A DNA stretch of 64,000 nucleotides from CALBTQ01 sp036725605 (lineage in GTDB: Bacteria; Lernaellota; Lernaellaia; Lernaellales; Lernaellaceae), in the NCBI GenBank assembly GCA_036725605.1, contig DAIMDW010000002.1:1-64000 (forward strand). The letters are read 5' to 3'. Position 1 is the first letter of the stretch. Each line of letters opens with the position of its first letter. This document shows positions 10,162 to 18,820 of this stretch, one piece after another. The translations under genes were made by a program, and so were the position numbers. Below the pieces are notes generated by a model, which was not told the origin of the DNA, searched no databases, and saw only the letters and a program-made list of their open reading frames with translations.

Positions 10162-10659
10162 TTACAGTTGATCGGTACGGATCGATTTCATTTTCGCCTG
10201 CAAGGCGGTCAGGACGTTGGGCGGCACCATGCCCGTCACGTCGCCGCCGAAATAGACGATCTCCTTGACCATCGTCGACGACAGGTAGATGTAGGGTTCA
10301 CTGGCCATGAGGAAGAACGTTTCGACGTCGGGATTGAGGTTGCGGTTGGTCAGCGCCATCTGGAACTCGTAGTCGAAATCGCTGATCGCGCGCAGGCCGC
10401 GCAGGATCACGCTGGCTTTAACACGGTTGATGTAGTGAATGAGCAAGTCGGGGAAGGTGTCGACCACGATGCGCGGATCGCCCAGCGCTTCTTTGATCAG
10501 GTCGACGCGCTCCGCGGCGGTGAAGAGCGTTTTCTTGCGCGGATTGGTCGCCACCGCGACGATCAGATTGTCGAAGGCGCAGTGCGCGCGCTTGATCAAA
10601 TCCACGTGCCCTTTGGTGATCGGATCGAAGCTGCCGGGGTAGACCGCCAATTTGCTCAT
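10162..10659 (-). CDS. coaD: Phosphopantetheine adenylyltransferase
   Basis: CoaD converts 4'-phosphopantetheine and ATP to dephospho-CoA, the penultimate step of coenzyme A synthesis. The 165-residue length is normal. Motifs are intact: AVYPGSFDPITKGHVDLI (nucleotidyltransferase T/HxGH), GLRAISDFDYEFQMA, and SSTMVKEIVYFGGDV at the active-site helix. The ATG overlaps the stop of rsmD by 4 bp (ATGA), and rsmD-coaD is a widely conserved pair. Confidence 0.96.
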   Translation of the reverse strand: MSKLAVYPGSFDPITKGHVDLIKRAHCAFDNLIVAVATNPRKKTLFTAAERVDLIKEALGDPRIVVDTFPDLLIHYINRVKASVILRGLRAISDFDYEFQMALTNRNLNPDVETFFLMASEPYIYLSSTMVKEIVYFGGDVTGMVPPNVLTALQAKMKSIRTDQL

Positions 10660-11213
10660 TCGTTCTCTCCGCTGTCTAGTGCGACAAATTCAACGCGCGC
10701 GTCGCGATACTTACGCTCGTCGACCACGCGCAATCCCACGGGAATTTCCGGAGGTTCGGTTTTTATATGCTTGATGATCATCAACCCATCGTTCGCCAAC
10801 AGTTGATGCTTTTGTACCACAAGAACCGAGGGCGTAATCAAGCCCGCATGGTAAGGCGGATCAATGAAGATCAGGTCGAAGGGCTTGCCGGCGAGCGTCG
10901 GGGCGACCTTGAGAAAGTCGCCGACGATCACCCGGCCGCGATCGTCGATGCGCCATTCGCGCAGCAATTCGCGCAGCCGTTCGGCCGTGGGGCGATGCTT
11001 TTCGACGAAGATCACTTCGGCCGCGTGGCGCGAGAGGCTCTCCAACCCGAGCAGGCCCGCGCCGCCGAAGGCGTCGAGCACGCGCGCGTCGGGCACGCGC
11101 CGGGCCAGAATATTGAACAGCGATTCGCGCACCTGATCCAGCGCCGGGCGCAGCTTCACCGACACGGGCGCATGAATGCGTCGGCCGCAATGCTCGCCTC
11201 CGGTAATGCGCAC
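10656..11213 (-). CDS. rsmD: 16S rRNA (guanine-N2)-methyltransferase RsmD
   Basis: RsmD methylates G966 of 16S rRNA. The protein starts VRITGGEHCGRRI and contains RPALDQVRESLFNIL, the SAM-binding VLDAFGGAGLLGLESLSR and the catalytic IFIDPPYHAGL, all in family order. The frame stays open to a GTG at 11240. The GTG at 11213 is better: it has GGGAGG 4 bases upstream and gives the standard (M)RITGG beginning and 185 residues. It overlaps coaD by 4 bp. Confidence 0.93.
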   Translation of the reverse strand: MRITGGEHCGRRIHAPVSVKLRPALDQVRESLFNILARRVPDARVLDAFGGAGLLGLESLSRHAAEVIFVEKHRPTAERLRELLREWRIDDRGRVIVGDFLKVAPTLAGKPFDLIFIDPPYHAGLITPSVLVVQKHQLLANDGLMIIKHIKTEPPEIPVGLRVVDERKYRDARVEFVALDSGENE

Positions 11214-11377
11214 GGTTCCTCCCGCCGTCCACGGTTGCACGAAAAAACAGCGGCCATGATAGGGGATCGCCCCGGCGGACGCAATACGATCCGCCCCGAT
11301 AGCGTCTTTGGCCGCCGCCGAAAGTGTGGTACATGATATTTCATGCTATGGTATGGCAACCGTATTGGGAGGTCGTA

Positions 11378-11752
11378 ATGAAGGCGAACAAATGGATTTT
11401 CTTGTTTCTCTCATTTTTGGTGGTGACGTCGGCCGCGGCGGTGGCGATCGGCGCCTGCGGCGACGATGACGACGACGACAACGAAGACGACGTTTACATC
11501 CGCAGCGTCTGCTGGGTCGAATGCGCCGGCTGGGATGCCGAAGACGAGCACACCTTCTCGTGCCTCATCGCCTTTTACGACAGCCAGGAAGAATGCAACG
11601 AAGGAGCCGACGAATTCGTCTGCGGCGACCGCGAGGTGATCAGGGCCCGGTGGGAGGACGACTGCTGCCCCAACACCGAAGAGGAAGGCTGCAACGCCTG
11701 CAATCCCGACTGCGTGCCCGACTGGTTCAATCCGGATTGGTTTTTCGAATAA
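11378..11752 (+). CDS. Small Cys-rich, acidic lipoprotein
   Basis: The 124-residue product has a lysine-containing n-region, a hydrophobic segment and a lipobox ending AIGAC. A short Asp run follows the lipidated Cys, then a globular-sized part with ten more cysteines (including a CC pair and a CNAC/PDC cluster), suggesting several disulfides or a metal site. The mature part is strongly acidic and ends in a Trp/Phe-rich DWFNPDWFFE. The ATG at 11378 has GGGAGG 5 bases upstream; an upstream in-frame ATG at 11324 has no such site. No family was recognised. The gene stands alone between rsmD and plsB, facing plsB. Confidence 0.7.
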   Translation: MKANKWIFLFLSFLVVTSAAAVAIGACGDDDDDDNEDDVYIRSVCWVECAGWDAEDEHTFSCLIAFYDSQEECNEGADEFVCGDREVIRARWEDDCCPNTEEEGCNACNPDCVPDWFNPDWFFE

Positions 11753-11810
11753 AGAATCGCGACGCCCGGCAGTTTCCTGAACTTTTGTCTGTGCTCTGAT
11801 TACTCCAGGG

Positions 11811-14522
11811 CTACTTGGGCAGGTAGATTTGCGTGCGTTCGACGATGTCGCGCAGTTGCACGAAATCGGCCACCTGGTAATTGCGGCCGGCCGTTTTGGT
11901 CTTGTCGCCGATCACCAGTTCCGCGCGCATAATGCCCCAATCCTCGTACAGGCGCATCGCGTTTTGCAGCATCAACTGGTGCACCGCCTCCGGATGGCTC
12001 AGTTCGCCGACGGCCACCAGGCGCGTGCCTTTCTTGATCGACGCGTCGATGATCTCCTTGGCCGTGAACACCTCGGCCTTGCGCTTGAGCAGCGCCCGCG
12101 CCGCCAGGTGATAACTCTCCAGATAACCCGCAATTACCGCGCCGAAGGTTTCGGCGGCGAAGCGACCGCGCGGCGACAGCTCCAGCCCCTCGGCGGTCTC
12201 CGACAGCCAGCCGTGCTGCCGGTAGTGATCCAGCACGCGCTCGAAGTTGCGCCGGTCCTCGTCCTCCGAGCGCTCCGGCGTTCTGCCCAGCACGAACTCG
12301 CGCGCCAGCAGCCGCAGCAGGTAGCGGAACTCGATGAACAACTCGTCGATCGACAGCGCCTTGACCGCCGCCAGCAGGCTCAGCGACAGCAGGCTGATGT
12401 ACGGATGCTGCGGCACGACCGTGTTGGCGTAGATGGTCAGCGCCAAACGCTTGCTTTCGTCGAGGAAATAGAATGGCTCGTCGTCCTCTTCCGGCGCGTC
12501 CTCCATCGTCAGCAGCTTCTCGGCGACCATCACCGGCAGAATGTTGTGCACCGTCGTGCGCGGAAGCGAACCGAAGCCCGGCAGCTTCACCTGCCGCGCG
12601 CGCAGGTAATCGGTCAGCAACCGGAAGCGCTCGACGACCGTCCCCCCCGACACCCCGCGCCGCGTGCCCGCCAGCAGCGCCTCGGCGACCACCGCGTAGG
12701 GCGTCACCGGATGCAGCTCGTTGAGCGCGTACACCGCGCGGTGCACGATCTGCCGCGCCAGGTCGCGCCGCCCGTCGTCGTCGCGCGGCACCGTGGTGAT
12801 CTGCGCGTCCCACAGCGTTTCCTGCAGCGGAATCGGATCGGCGAAATCCAGCCACACGCGCCCGCGCTTCTTGGTCAGCATCCGCCGGTTTTTGAGGATC
12901 GTCCCCAGCGTCTCGCCTTCGTTGGGCTTGCCCGCCGCCTCGTTGGTGTAGAAGCGTTCCTCGAAAATGCGCTCGTAGCCGATCGACACCGGCACGAACG
13001 CCAGCTCGCGCCGCCCCGAGCCGATCGACGCGTTCAGCAGATGCTGCACGAAACCCAGCTTCGGCGGCAGCAGTTTGCCGATGCGGCTGCGCCCGCCCTC
13101 GACGTAGAAGGTCAGCCCCACGCCTTCGCGCAGCAGCGCTTCGATGTACTTGACGAAACACAGCGAGTAGATGCGCTTGCCGCGAAAACTGCGCCGGATA
13201 TAAAACGCGCCCGCGCCGCGAAAGATGTTGCCGATCGGCCAGAAGTTCAGATTGATGCCGCTGACGGTCACCGGTAGCGAGATATGATTGTTGTACAAAA
13301 TGTAATTGAGCAAAATGTAGTCGATGTGGCTTTTGTGGCTGGGCATGAACACCACCGGCATGCGCCGCGCGATGCGCCGCACCTTTTCCAGCCCCTTCTC
13401 GTCGACCTCGATGCTGTCGTAGACGCGCGGCAGCAGGCGATCCATCAGCCAGCGCAAAAACGAAATCACCGTCGGCCGGATCTCCGCGACCATCTCCTCC
13501 AGGTAGCGGCGGGCGCGGCGGCGCGTGTCGATGAACGGTTCGTCGTTCTCCTTGCAGTATTTGAGCAGCGCCGAGACGAAGTGGCGATCGTGCAGAATCA
13601 TCTCGATGATTTCCGCGCGGCTCTTGCGCGCCGGGCCCAACACCACGCGGCGCTCGGCCTCGATGCGCTCCAGGCACGCCTGGCGGATGTGATAGGCCGT
13701 TTCCGGCAGCCGGTCGGCCATCATCGGCACGCGCATGCTCGCCGAAGCTTCCAGTTCGTCGAGCTCGACGGCCTCGGCGACCTTCAGGTAAATGCTGCGG
13801 AAGTTGCGCACGAACATGATGATTCGCCGCACGCGCCCCGGGTTGTCGGCCGGACCGATCAGCATATCCAGCACCGAGCGCGTGTCGCGATCGGGCCGCC
13901 GCCCGTAAATGAGCACCAGCGGCACGATCATGATCGGCCGGTTCGTGTCGCGGCGGATCTGAATCAGCTCCTGCAGCGGATCCAGGTGCTGGCGCGAAAA
14001 CCGCCAGGGCAGGCCGCGAAAATGGTGCAACGGCAACAGCGTGGGCACCTTCTCGGCCAGCAGCATCCGCACGAAACCGTTGCGGTACGGATTCGGGTAT
14101 CCCTGGCGCTCGAAAAAACTCACCACAATGCCCATCGTGCGCCGCACGAAGGTCAGCCACGATTGCCACAAATACACCGAAAGGTAATGACAGAACTGCG
14201 GAAACGGCAGGCCCTCTTCGCGTAATTTGAACGACAGCAGCAGGTATTCCAGGCGACTGCGGCTGCGCGTGACGTAAACGATCGCCCCCTTTTCGGCGGC
14301 TTTTTTCAGCTCGCGTCGATCCGCATCCTCCAACGTGACGCCGCGAAACAGGAATTTAAATAAAATATTCGACAGCCAGCTGAAGCGTCCCGGGAACAAC
14401 GCGCTGTAGTGGTGGAACGAATTTTTCAGCAACCGTTTAAAATGACGGGGCGTATTTTCCCGCCGTTCAGCCGTATCCGGCTGTTTTTTCTCACGTTTGA
14501 ACAGGCGCACCTGACTCCCCAT
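11811..14522 (-). CDS. plsB: Glycerol-3-phosphate 1-O-acyltransferase
   Basis: PlsB acylates position 1 of sn-glycerol-3-phosphate with acyl-ACP or acyl-CoA at the inner membrane, the first step of phospholipid synthesis. The 903-residue length is typical of the large PlsB form. The four acyltransferase blocks are visible, including FMPSHKSHIDYILLNY (the catalytic HX4D box), GAGAFYIRRSFRGKRIY and FYVEGGRSRIGKLLPPKLGF. The C-terminal half (about 500-900) is helical, as in the family. I prefer the ATG at 14522 over a TTG at 14534, but neither has a strong ribosome binding site. gpsA, which makes the substrate, lies elsewhere in this window (51063). Confidence 0.92.
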   Translation of the reverse strand: MGSQVRLFKREKKQPDTAERRENTPRHFKRLLKNSFHHYSALFPGRFSWLSNILFKFLFRGVTLEDADRRELKKAAEKGAIVYVTRSRSRLEYLLLSFKLREEGLPFPQFCHYLSVYLWQSWLTFVRRTMGIVVSFFERQGYPNPYRNGFVRMLLAEKVPTLLPLHHFRGLPWRFSRQHLDPLQELIQIRRDTNRPIMIVPLVLIYGRRPDRDTRSVLDMLIGPADNPGRVRRIIMFVRNFRSIYLKVAEAVELDELEASASMRVPMMADRLPETAYHIRQACLERIEAERRVVLGPARKSRAEIIEMILHDRHFVSALLKYCKENDEPFIDTRRRARRYLEEMVAEIRPTVISFLRWLMDRLLPRVYDSIEVDEKGLEKVRRIARRMPVVFMPSHKSHIDYILLNYILYNNHISLPVTVSGINLNFWPIGNIFRGAGAFYIRRSFRGKRIYSLCFVKYIEALLREGVGLTFYVEGGRSRIGKLLPPKLGFVQHLLNASIGSGRRELAFVPVSIGYERIFEERFYTNEAAGKPNEGETLGTILKNRRMLTKKRGRVWLDFADPIPLQETLWDAQITTVPRDDDGRRDLARQIVHRAVYALNELHPVTPYAVVAEALLAGTRRGVSGGTVVERFRLLTDYLRARQVKLPGFGSLPRTTVHNILPVMVAEKLLTMEDAPEEDDEPFYFLDESKRLALTIYANTVVPQHPYISLLSLSLLAAVKALSIDELFIEFRYLLRLLAREFVLGRTPERSEDEDRRNFERVLDHYRQHGWLSETAEGLELSPRGRFAAETFGAVIAGYLESYHLAARALLKRKAEVFTAKEIIDASIKKGTRLVAVGELSHPEAVHQLMLQNAMRLYEDWGIMRAELVIGDKTKTAGRNYQVADFVQLRDIVERTQIYLPK

Positions 14523-14627
14523 TATGCTTGGCAAAGCGAATAAAGATGACTATCATTAATTATCGATTCAGTGAATCGACACAAGTGCCGATTGCACTAT
14601 TGAGAAATTGAGTTTTTGGGGGTCAGA

Positions 14628-15164
14628 ATGGGCGTAAATCAAATAACTCCTTCGATCCAATCGCTACTCAACCAACCCAACAAAACAAGCAAAACGGCAA
14701 CCAAAACCGATCGCCCGCAAACGCGCGACATCGAAGACGTCGTCAGTTGGCGCGACAAGAACTTCGCGTTCAAGCTCTATTCGCAGACGACGATCAATCG
14801 GCTCAACGCGGCGATCGACCAGGCCTACGGGGAACTGGGCGTCGAGGTCGGCTCTTTCGATCCCACGCCCGAAGGAACCGCGACGTTCATCACCGATTTC
14901 GTCATCGGGATGTACTCGGTGTTCCGCAAACAAAACCCGGACCTGAGCGAATCCGAACTGGTCGACAAGTACGAGAAGGTCATCGGGCGGGCCATCGACA
15001 AGGGCTTCAACGAGGCGCTCAAGGTGTTGCAGGGACTGAACATCAACGACGAAAAAACGATGGACGGCATCCAGCAGACCTACGACCTGATCCAGGAAAA
15101 GCTGAACAACTTCTACAGCGCCAAACGCGCCGAAGCCGAAGCGACCGAAACGGCCACCGCCTGA
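14628..15164 (+). CDS. DUF5610 domain protein
   Basis: The 178-residue protein has a Lys/Thr-rich N-terminus (about 1-35) and then a helical domain. Its order of motifs (TINRLNAAIDQAYGELG, TFITDFVIGMYSVFRKQNPD, IGRAIDKGFNEALKVLQGL, QQTYDLIQEKLNNF) matches DUF5610 as I remember it. That family is found mostly in Proteobacteria and has no known function. No signal peptide or membrane helix is present. The ATG has GGGGGT about 5 bases upstream; a TTG at 14616 is an unlikely start. It is a single-gene unit followed by a clear terminator. Confidence 0.72.
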   Translation: MGVNQITPSIQSLLNQPNKTSKTATKTDRPQTRDIEDVVSWRDKNFAFKLYSQTTINRLNAAIDQAYGELGVEVGSFDPTPEGTATFITDFVIGMYSVFRKQNPDLSESELVDKYEKVIGRAIDKGFNEALKVLQGLNINDEKTMDGIQQTYDLIQEKLNNFYSAKRAEAEATETATA

Positions 15165-15182
15165 CCATTGTCCACCACCGTC

Positions 15183-15214
15183 CGGAGCGGCCCGGCGCCG
15201 CTCCGTTTTCGTTT
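15183..15214 (+). terminator. Rho-independent terminator after the DUF5610 gene
   Basis: CGGAGCGG (15183-15190) pairs perfectly with CCGCTCCG (15198-15205) across a 7-base loop and is followed by TTTTCGTTT. It lies 19 bases after the stop codon. Confidence 0.88.
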
Positions 15215-15300
15215 AATTACATTATGGTTCTTGTCAGGGGAGACGACGTTTCTCTATACTGATTTTACTCTCGGACAATTGAACCAAGCAGGTGGACGTC

Positions 15301-16746
15301 ATGAAATCCTATCGCCTCGCATTGTTCTTGATTCTCACGTGTTGCCTTTTCCTGACGACAGGCGGCTGCTCCGGCGACTCGGATGACGATGACGACGACG
15401 CGGCGGACGATGACGCCGTCGACGACGATGCGACCGACGACGACTCCACGCCCGTCGACGATGATGACGACGACACCCTTGACGATGACGTGGACGACGA
15501 TGACACAGTCGATGACGATACGACGGACGACGACACCGCCGACGACGATGATGTCCCCTTCCCCGAGTTGGCGCCCGACAAATGCGAAATGACCGAACCG
15601 CCCGACACCAACGGCTTCGATCCCGACTACGAACCGGTCGACAGCGGCCGGCCGGTGCAGGATAAAAATTTCTACCTGCTGACCTTACTCGGGCACGTCC
15701 CGGCGATCGCCGCCGCGCTGGCCGACGATCCCGCCATTGCCGCCGTTTCGACGGCGCGCGACGACGCCCTGCGCACGGCCGCCGCCACCTGCGGCGCGGA
15801 CCCCGATTGCTACGCCGCCGCCGTGCTCTGGTCCACCGAGCAGGCCGAGGCGATGGCCGCCGAGCTGGTGCGCGTTCTCGTCGACGCCAAAGACGACCTG
15901 CTGGTCGACGCGCACATGCGTCCGTCGGGCCTGTTCCAGTTCCACGCGGATGAAACCGACGCGGAGATGCTCACCCAGGGGTGGCTGGAGACGATCGAGT
16001 GGGCCAACGGCGTGTTCAACGGCTATGCCCGCGCCCTGGACGCCGCGACGCTCGACGCGCTGGTCAACGAGCTGTGCGACGATCATCCGGCCGCGTTCGC
16101 CTTCTTCGAGCCGCTGCTGGAAATCGGCTACGCCGCCATGATGGCCCTGGGCCGCGACGAAGCCGGGCGCTACGAGCCGATTCTGCTGGGCGAAAATCAG
16201 GCCGCCGCCGCGCACATCGCGGAGATCGATTGGGACGACTACCGCTTCCCGGCGATGCTCGTGCCGGGTCAGGGGCCGGAGCTGGATTGGGTCGAGTTTT
16301 CGCCGCTGGGCCAATGGCGGTGCGATCTGGCCGCCGAACGCTATTTGGCGGGCCTGACGCCGCTGATCGTCTTCTCCGGCGGGCACGTGCACCCGGACCA
16401 GACGCCGTTCTGCGAATCACTGCAAATGAAGCACTATGTGATGGACACCTACGACATCCCCGAAGAGGCGATTCTGATCGATCCCTACGCGCGGCACACG
16501 ACGACCAACCTGCGCAACTTCGCCCGCATCATCTTGCGCTACGGCATTCCCGCCGACCGGCCGGCACTGATCAACACCGATTTCGCTCAGGCGATTTACA
16601 TCACCTACATGCTTGAAGAACGTTGCCTCGACGAGTTGGGCTACCTGCCCTACCGCGTCGTCAAACGGCTGTCGTCGAGCAATTCGTGTTATTTGCCCAA
16701 TCCGGTTTCGCTGTACGCCGCCGCGAGCGATCCACTGGACCCGTAA
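15301..16746 (+). CDS. Lipoprotein with long Asp-rich linker and C-terminal DUF218/YdcF-like domain
   Basis: The 481-residue product has a lipobox (LTTGGC) and then a linker of about 60 residues with 39 Asp, written as DDD blocks separated by Ala, Val, Thr or Ser. A helical region follows, and then a C-terminal domain (about 310-470) resembling the DUF218 (YdcF/SanA/ElyC) fold: PAMLVPGQG, LTPLIVFSGGHVHPD, YDIPEEAILIDPYARHTTTN. DUF218 proteins act in the envelope, some in undecaprenyl-phosphate or vancomycin-tolerance contexts, but their activity is unclear. The start at 15301 has AGGTGG 5 bases upstream. The gene stands alone, and the first copy of the 172-bp repeat lies downstream. Confidence 0.78.
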   Translation: MKSYRLALFLILTCCLFLTTGGCSGDSDDDDDDAADDDAVDDDATDDDSTPVDDDDDDTLDDDVDDDDTVDDDTTDDDTADDDDVPFPELAPDKCEMTEPPDTNGFDPDYEPVDSGRPVQDKNFYLLTLLGHVPAIAAALADDPAIAAVSTARDDALRTAAATCGADPDCYAAAVLWSTEQAEAMAAELVRVLVDAKDDLLVDAHMRPSGLFQFHADETDAEMLTQGWLETIEWANGVFNGYARALDAATLDALVNELCDDHPAAFAFFEPLLEIGYAAMMALGRDEAGRYEPILLGENQAAAAHIAEIDWDDYRFPAMLVPGQGPELDWVEFSPLGQWRCDLAAERYLAGLTPLIVFSGGHVHPDQTPFCESLQMKHYVMDTYDIPEEAILIDPYARHTTTNLRNFARIILRYGIPADRPALINTDFAQAIYITYMLEERCLDELGYLPYRVVKRLSSSNSCYLPNPVSLYAAASDPLDP

Positions 16747-16838
16747 GCGAATTTTTGATCGTCGGGTAAACCGGGGACAATGGGGTTGTTGAAGAAAAGC
16801 GCCTATCCCGAGAAAACGCACCGGTGTCATTTCGAGCG

Positions 16839-17010
16839 AGCCCGTCAGGGCGAGTCGAGAAATCCCTTGAAAAAAGGTCGGGAAGAGTATTTCCCGTCCT
16901 GAATTCCGGCTCGGGGGAGACCGTCGATCGATGCGCCGCCAGGCGACAAACAACCCCGCAGGGGCGACAGAGGGTAGCCCGGTGCGTGAGCGCCGCGTGA
17001 GAAAGCTCAA
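16839..17010. repeat. 172-bp direct repeat, copy 1
   Basis: This stretch matches 18420-18591 in the same orientation over 172 bases with one difference (near 17001). It begins with an imperfect hairpin (CGAGCGAGCCC-GTCA-GGGCGAGTCGAG type) and contains further small palindromes such as CCCCGCAGGGG. No coding frame of interest crosses it. It ends 3 bases before the stop codon of the beta-propeller gene at 17014. Together with copy 2 it brackets that gene. Confidence 0.95.
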
Positions 17011-17013
17011 CCG

Positions 17014-18264
17014 TTATGGCAAACACCCACAGCCAAGGGAGTTGCCGCCGCCGCCATCGTCTTTGGAGTCGTGGCTGTAGCCGGAAAGATACAGGTTGCC
17101 GTCAGCGTCGACTGCGGCGTCGTAGGCGTAACAATCGTATCCGTCGACGCCCTGATAGGTGCGGGCCCACAACGGTTCGCCCTCGGAGCTGTATTTGATC
17201 GCCAGGGCGCGGCAATCGGTGTACCACTCGCCCGTGTCGTTGCACGAGGTGCCCACGATGTACGCGTTGCCGTCGTCGTCCAGCCGTAGCGTGCGCGCGC
17301 GGATGTGCTCGCCCCGGTATTGTTCCTGCCAGAGAAACCCGCCGTCCGCATCGAGTCTGGTCAGTATCGCCCGCGAATCGCCCGGTTGGCTCAGCGCATA
17401 GATGCTGCCGTCCGTATCGACCTGCATGTCGTACACCACGCCGCCGACTTCGAAACTCCACAGCACCTCGCCCTCCGGCGAAATGTCGTAGATATCCATA
17501 CAGGCCAAGAGAGCGTTACCATCGGCGTCCGTGGTCAATGTCTTCGCCTCGGCCATATCCACCACTGCGAACCCGATGCGCTCTCCATCCAACGAATGGC
17601 TGTCCAGGCAGAAGAGATCATCTTCGTCCTCGTGGCCGGCCCGCGAGCAATAACTGGCGACATAGAAACCGGAATCATGTAAGGAAAACAAACAAGAATA
17701 TCGACTGTAGGAGTTGTCAATTAAATAATGATATTTATGTAGAATATCGCCCTCACTATCAATAACTATTATTGTATACTCTTCTTCTGTCGATGAGGTA
17801 ATTCCAAACGTATACAAATAATTGGATAAGCCCGGTTGCATATCTTCGACTATGTAATCATCGAGAAAAGTCGACCAAAGAAGGCCATTAATATTATATC
17901 TATATATAATATGTGAAAAATCAATATATTCCTCAAATGCAACACCTTCACGAAAAGCAAGTAAATTTAACGGCGCACGTATTGCGACCTTCCAGATAAC
18001 TTGCCCGTCGTTGGACAACCCTGCCACGAAAAGGAAGGCCGTCAAATAGACGTTGTTTTCTTCATCAAGCTCAATCTCCGGTCCCAAACCTCCATCATCC
18101 GGCGAACCAATCATCTTTTCCTGTAAGCCTTGATACCACACCTGTTCGCCCTGCGGATTTACTTTGAGTGCAAAGGCCTGCAGCGCCCAGGCCATGCCGG
18201 GAGCAGCCAAGCATAAAAAAATAAGCAGCATTGCCAAAGTGAAATGGTTGGACAACCTGTACAT
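17014..18264 (-). CDS. Secreted beta-propeller (PQQ/SBBP-like repeat) protein
   Basis: The 416-residue product has a signal peptide (about 1-27, ending AWA). It then has repeats of the form 'DADGNxYxxG ... (G)exLWxxxYxG', for example DEENNVYLTAFLFVAGLSNDG, DDDGNAYIVGTSCNDTGEW and DADGNLYLSGYSHDS. These are the blades of SBBP/PQQ-type beta-propellers found in secreted proteins. No catalytic residues can be named. GGAGG lies 5 bases before the ATG at 18264; the frame extends 31 codons further but without a site. The half encoded from about 17690 to 18264 is strikingly AT-rich, unlike the GC-rich C-terminal half. The gene is bracketed by the 172-bp repeats. Confidence 0.72.
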   Translation of the reverse strand: MYRLSNHFTLAMLLIFLCLAAPGMAWALQAFALKVNPQGEQVWYQGLQEKMIGSPDDGGLGPEIELDEENNVYLTAFLFVAGLSNDGQVIWKVAIRAPLNLLAFREGVAFEEYIDFSHIIYRYNINGLLWSTFLDDYIVEDMQPGLSNYLYTFGITSSTEEEYTIIVIDSEGDILHKYHYLIDNSYSRYSCLFSLHDSGFYVASYCSRAGHEDEDDLFCLDSHSLDGERIGFAVVDMAEAKTLTTDADGNALLACMDIYDISPEGEVLWSFEVGGVVYDMQVDTDGSIYALSQPGDSRAILTRLDADGGFLWQEQYRGEHIRARTLRLDDDGNAYIVGTSCNDTGEWYTDCRALAIKYSSEGEPLWARTYQGVDGYDCYAYDAAVDADGNLYLSGYSHDSKDDGGGGNSLGCGCLP

Positions 18265-18419
18265 CACATCCTCCAATGCGGCGAAGCGGAGGAAAACCCG
18301 GCTTCGTGCGATTATTCTACGGCAATGAAATTTAAAAACACAAGCCGTCTGGATCATGTGCCAAAAATGACAAACAGCAGGGCTGTCGGAAATCGCCTAT
18401 CCATTCTTGTCATTTCGCT

Positions 18420-18591
18420 AGCCCGTCAGGGCGAGTCGAGAAATCCCTTGAAAAAAGGTCGGGAAGAGTATTTCCCGTCCTGAATTCCGGCTCGGGGGAG
18501 ACCGTCGATCGATGCGCCGCCAGGCGACAAACAACCCCGCAGGGGCGACAGAGGGTAGCCCGGTGCGTGAGCGCCGCGTGAAAAAGCTCAA
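18420..18591. repeat. 172-bp direct repeat, copy 2
   Basis: Second copy of the element at 16839-17010, offset by exactly 1581 bases and 171/172 identical. The bases before it (GTCATTTCG) also resemble those before copy 1, so the true element may start slightly earlier with degenerate sequence. It lies upstream of the beta-propeller gene. Confidence 0.95.
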
Positions 18592-18666
18592 ATCGAGAAA
18601 ATTGACAGTCTCTCAGATCCGGGATGAAAAACCTCGATTCCGCACTCGAACGCCCATACTATTCAC

Positions 18667-18783
18667 GTGGGACACTTTTTCTCACGCGTCCCACCCTTCA
18701 TTTTTACAACCTACTGATATCATTGATTATTCATGAATAATGTGCGTGGGACAACGTGTCCCGAAGTGTCCCACTTGTCCCAC
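18667..18783. repeat. Cluster of GTGGGAC/GTCCCAC heptamers
   Basis: Five perfect heptamers occur in 117 bases: GTGGGAC at 18667 and 18746, and GTCCCAC at 18688, 18768 and 18777. A degenerate GTCCCG lies at 18758. They occur in both orientations in the 230-bp gap between copy 2 of the direct repeat and the end of cdd. The density suggests a multi-site protein-binding region or a relic of a mobile element. No gene is visible in 18265-18820. Confidence 0.6.
18726..18741. promoter_or_regulatory. Perfect 16-bp palindrome, possible operator
   Basis: ATTATTCATGAATAAT is perfectly self-complementary and sits between the GTCCCAC heptamers. It could be an operator for a dimeric regulator of the propeller gene that starts at 18264, but the distance is about 460 bases, so the target is uncertain. 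Confidence 0.3.
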
Positions 18784-18820
18784 TTGGGTCCATCGATTCG
18801 GGCGTCTGTTCAGAGAGGAA

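Noticed and set aside
18512..18736. Plus-strand ORF of 74 codons in the repeat region
   Set aside because: Mostly translates the 172-bp repeat; no ribosome binding site or family.
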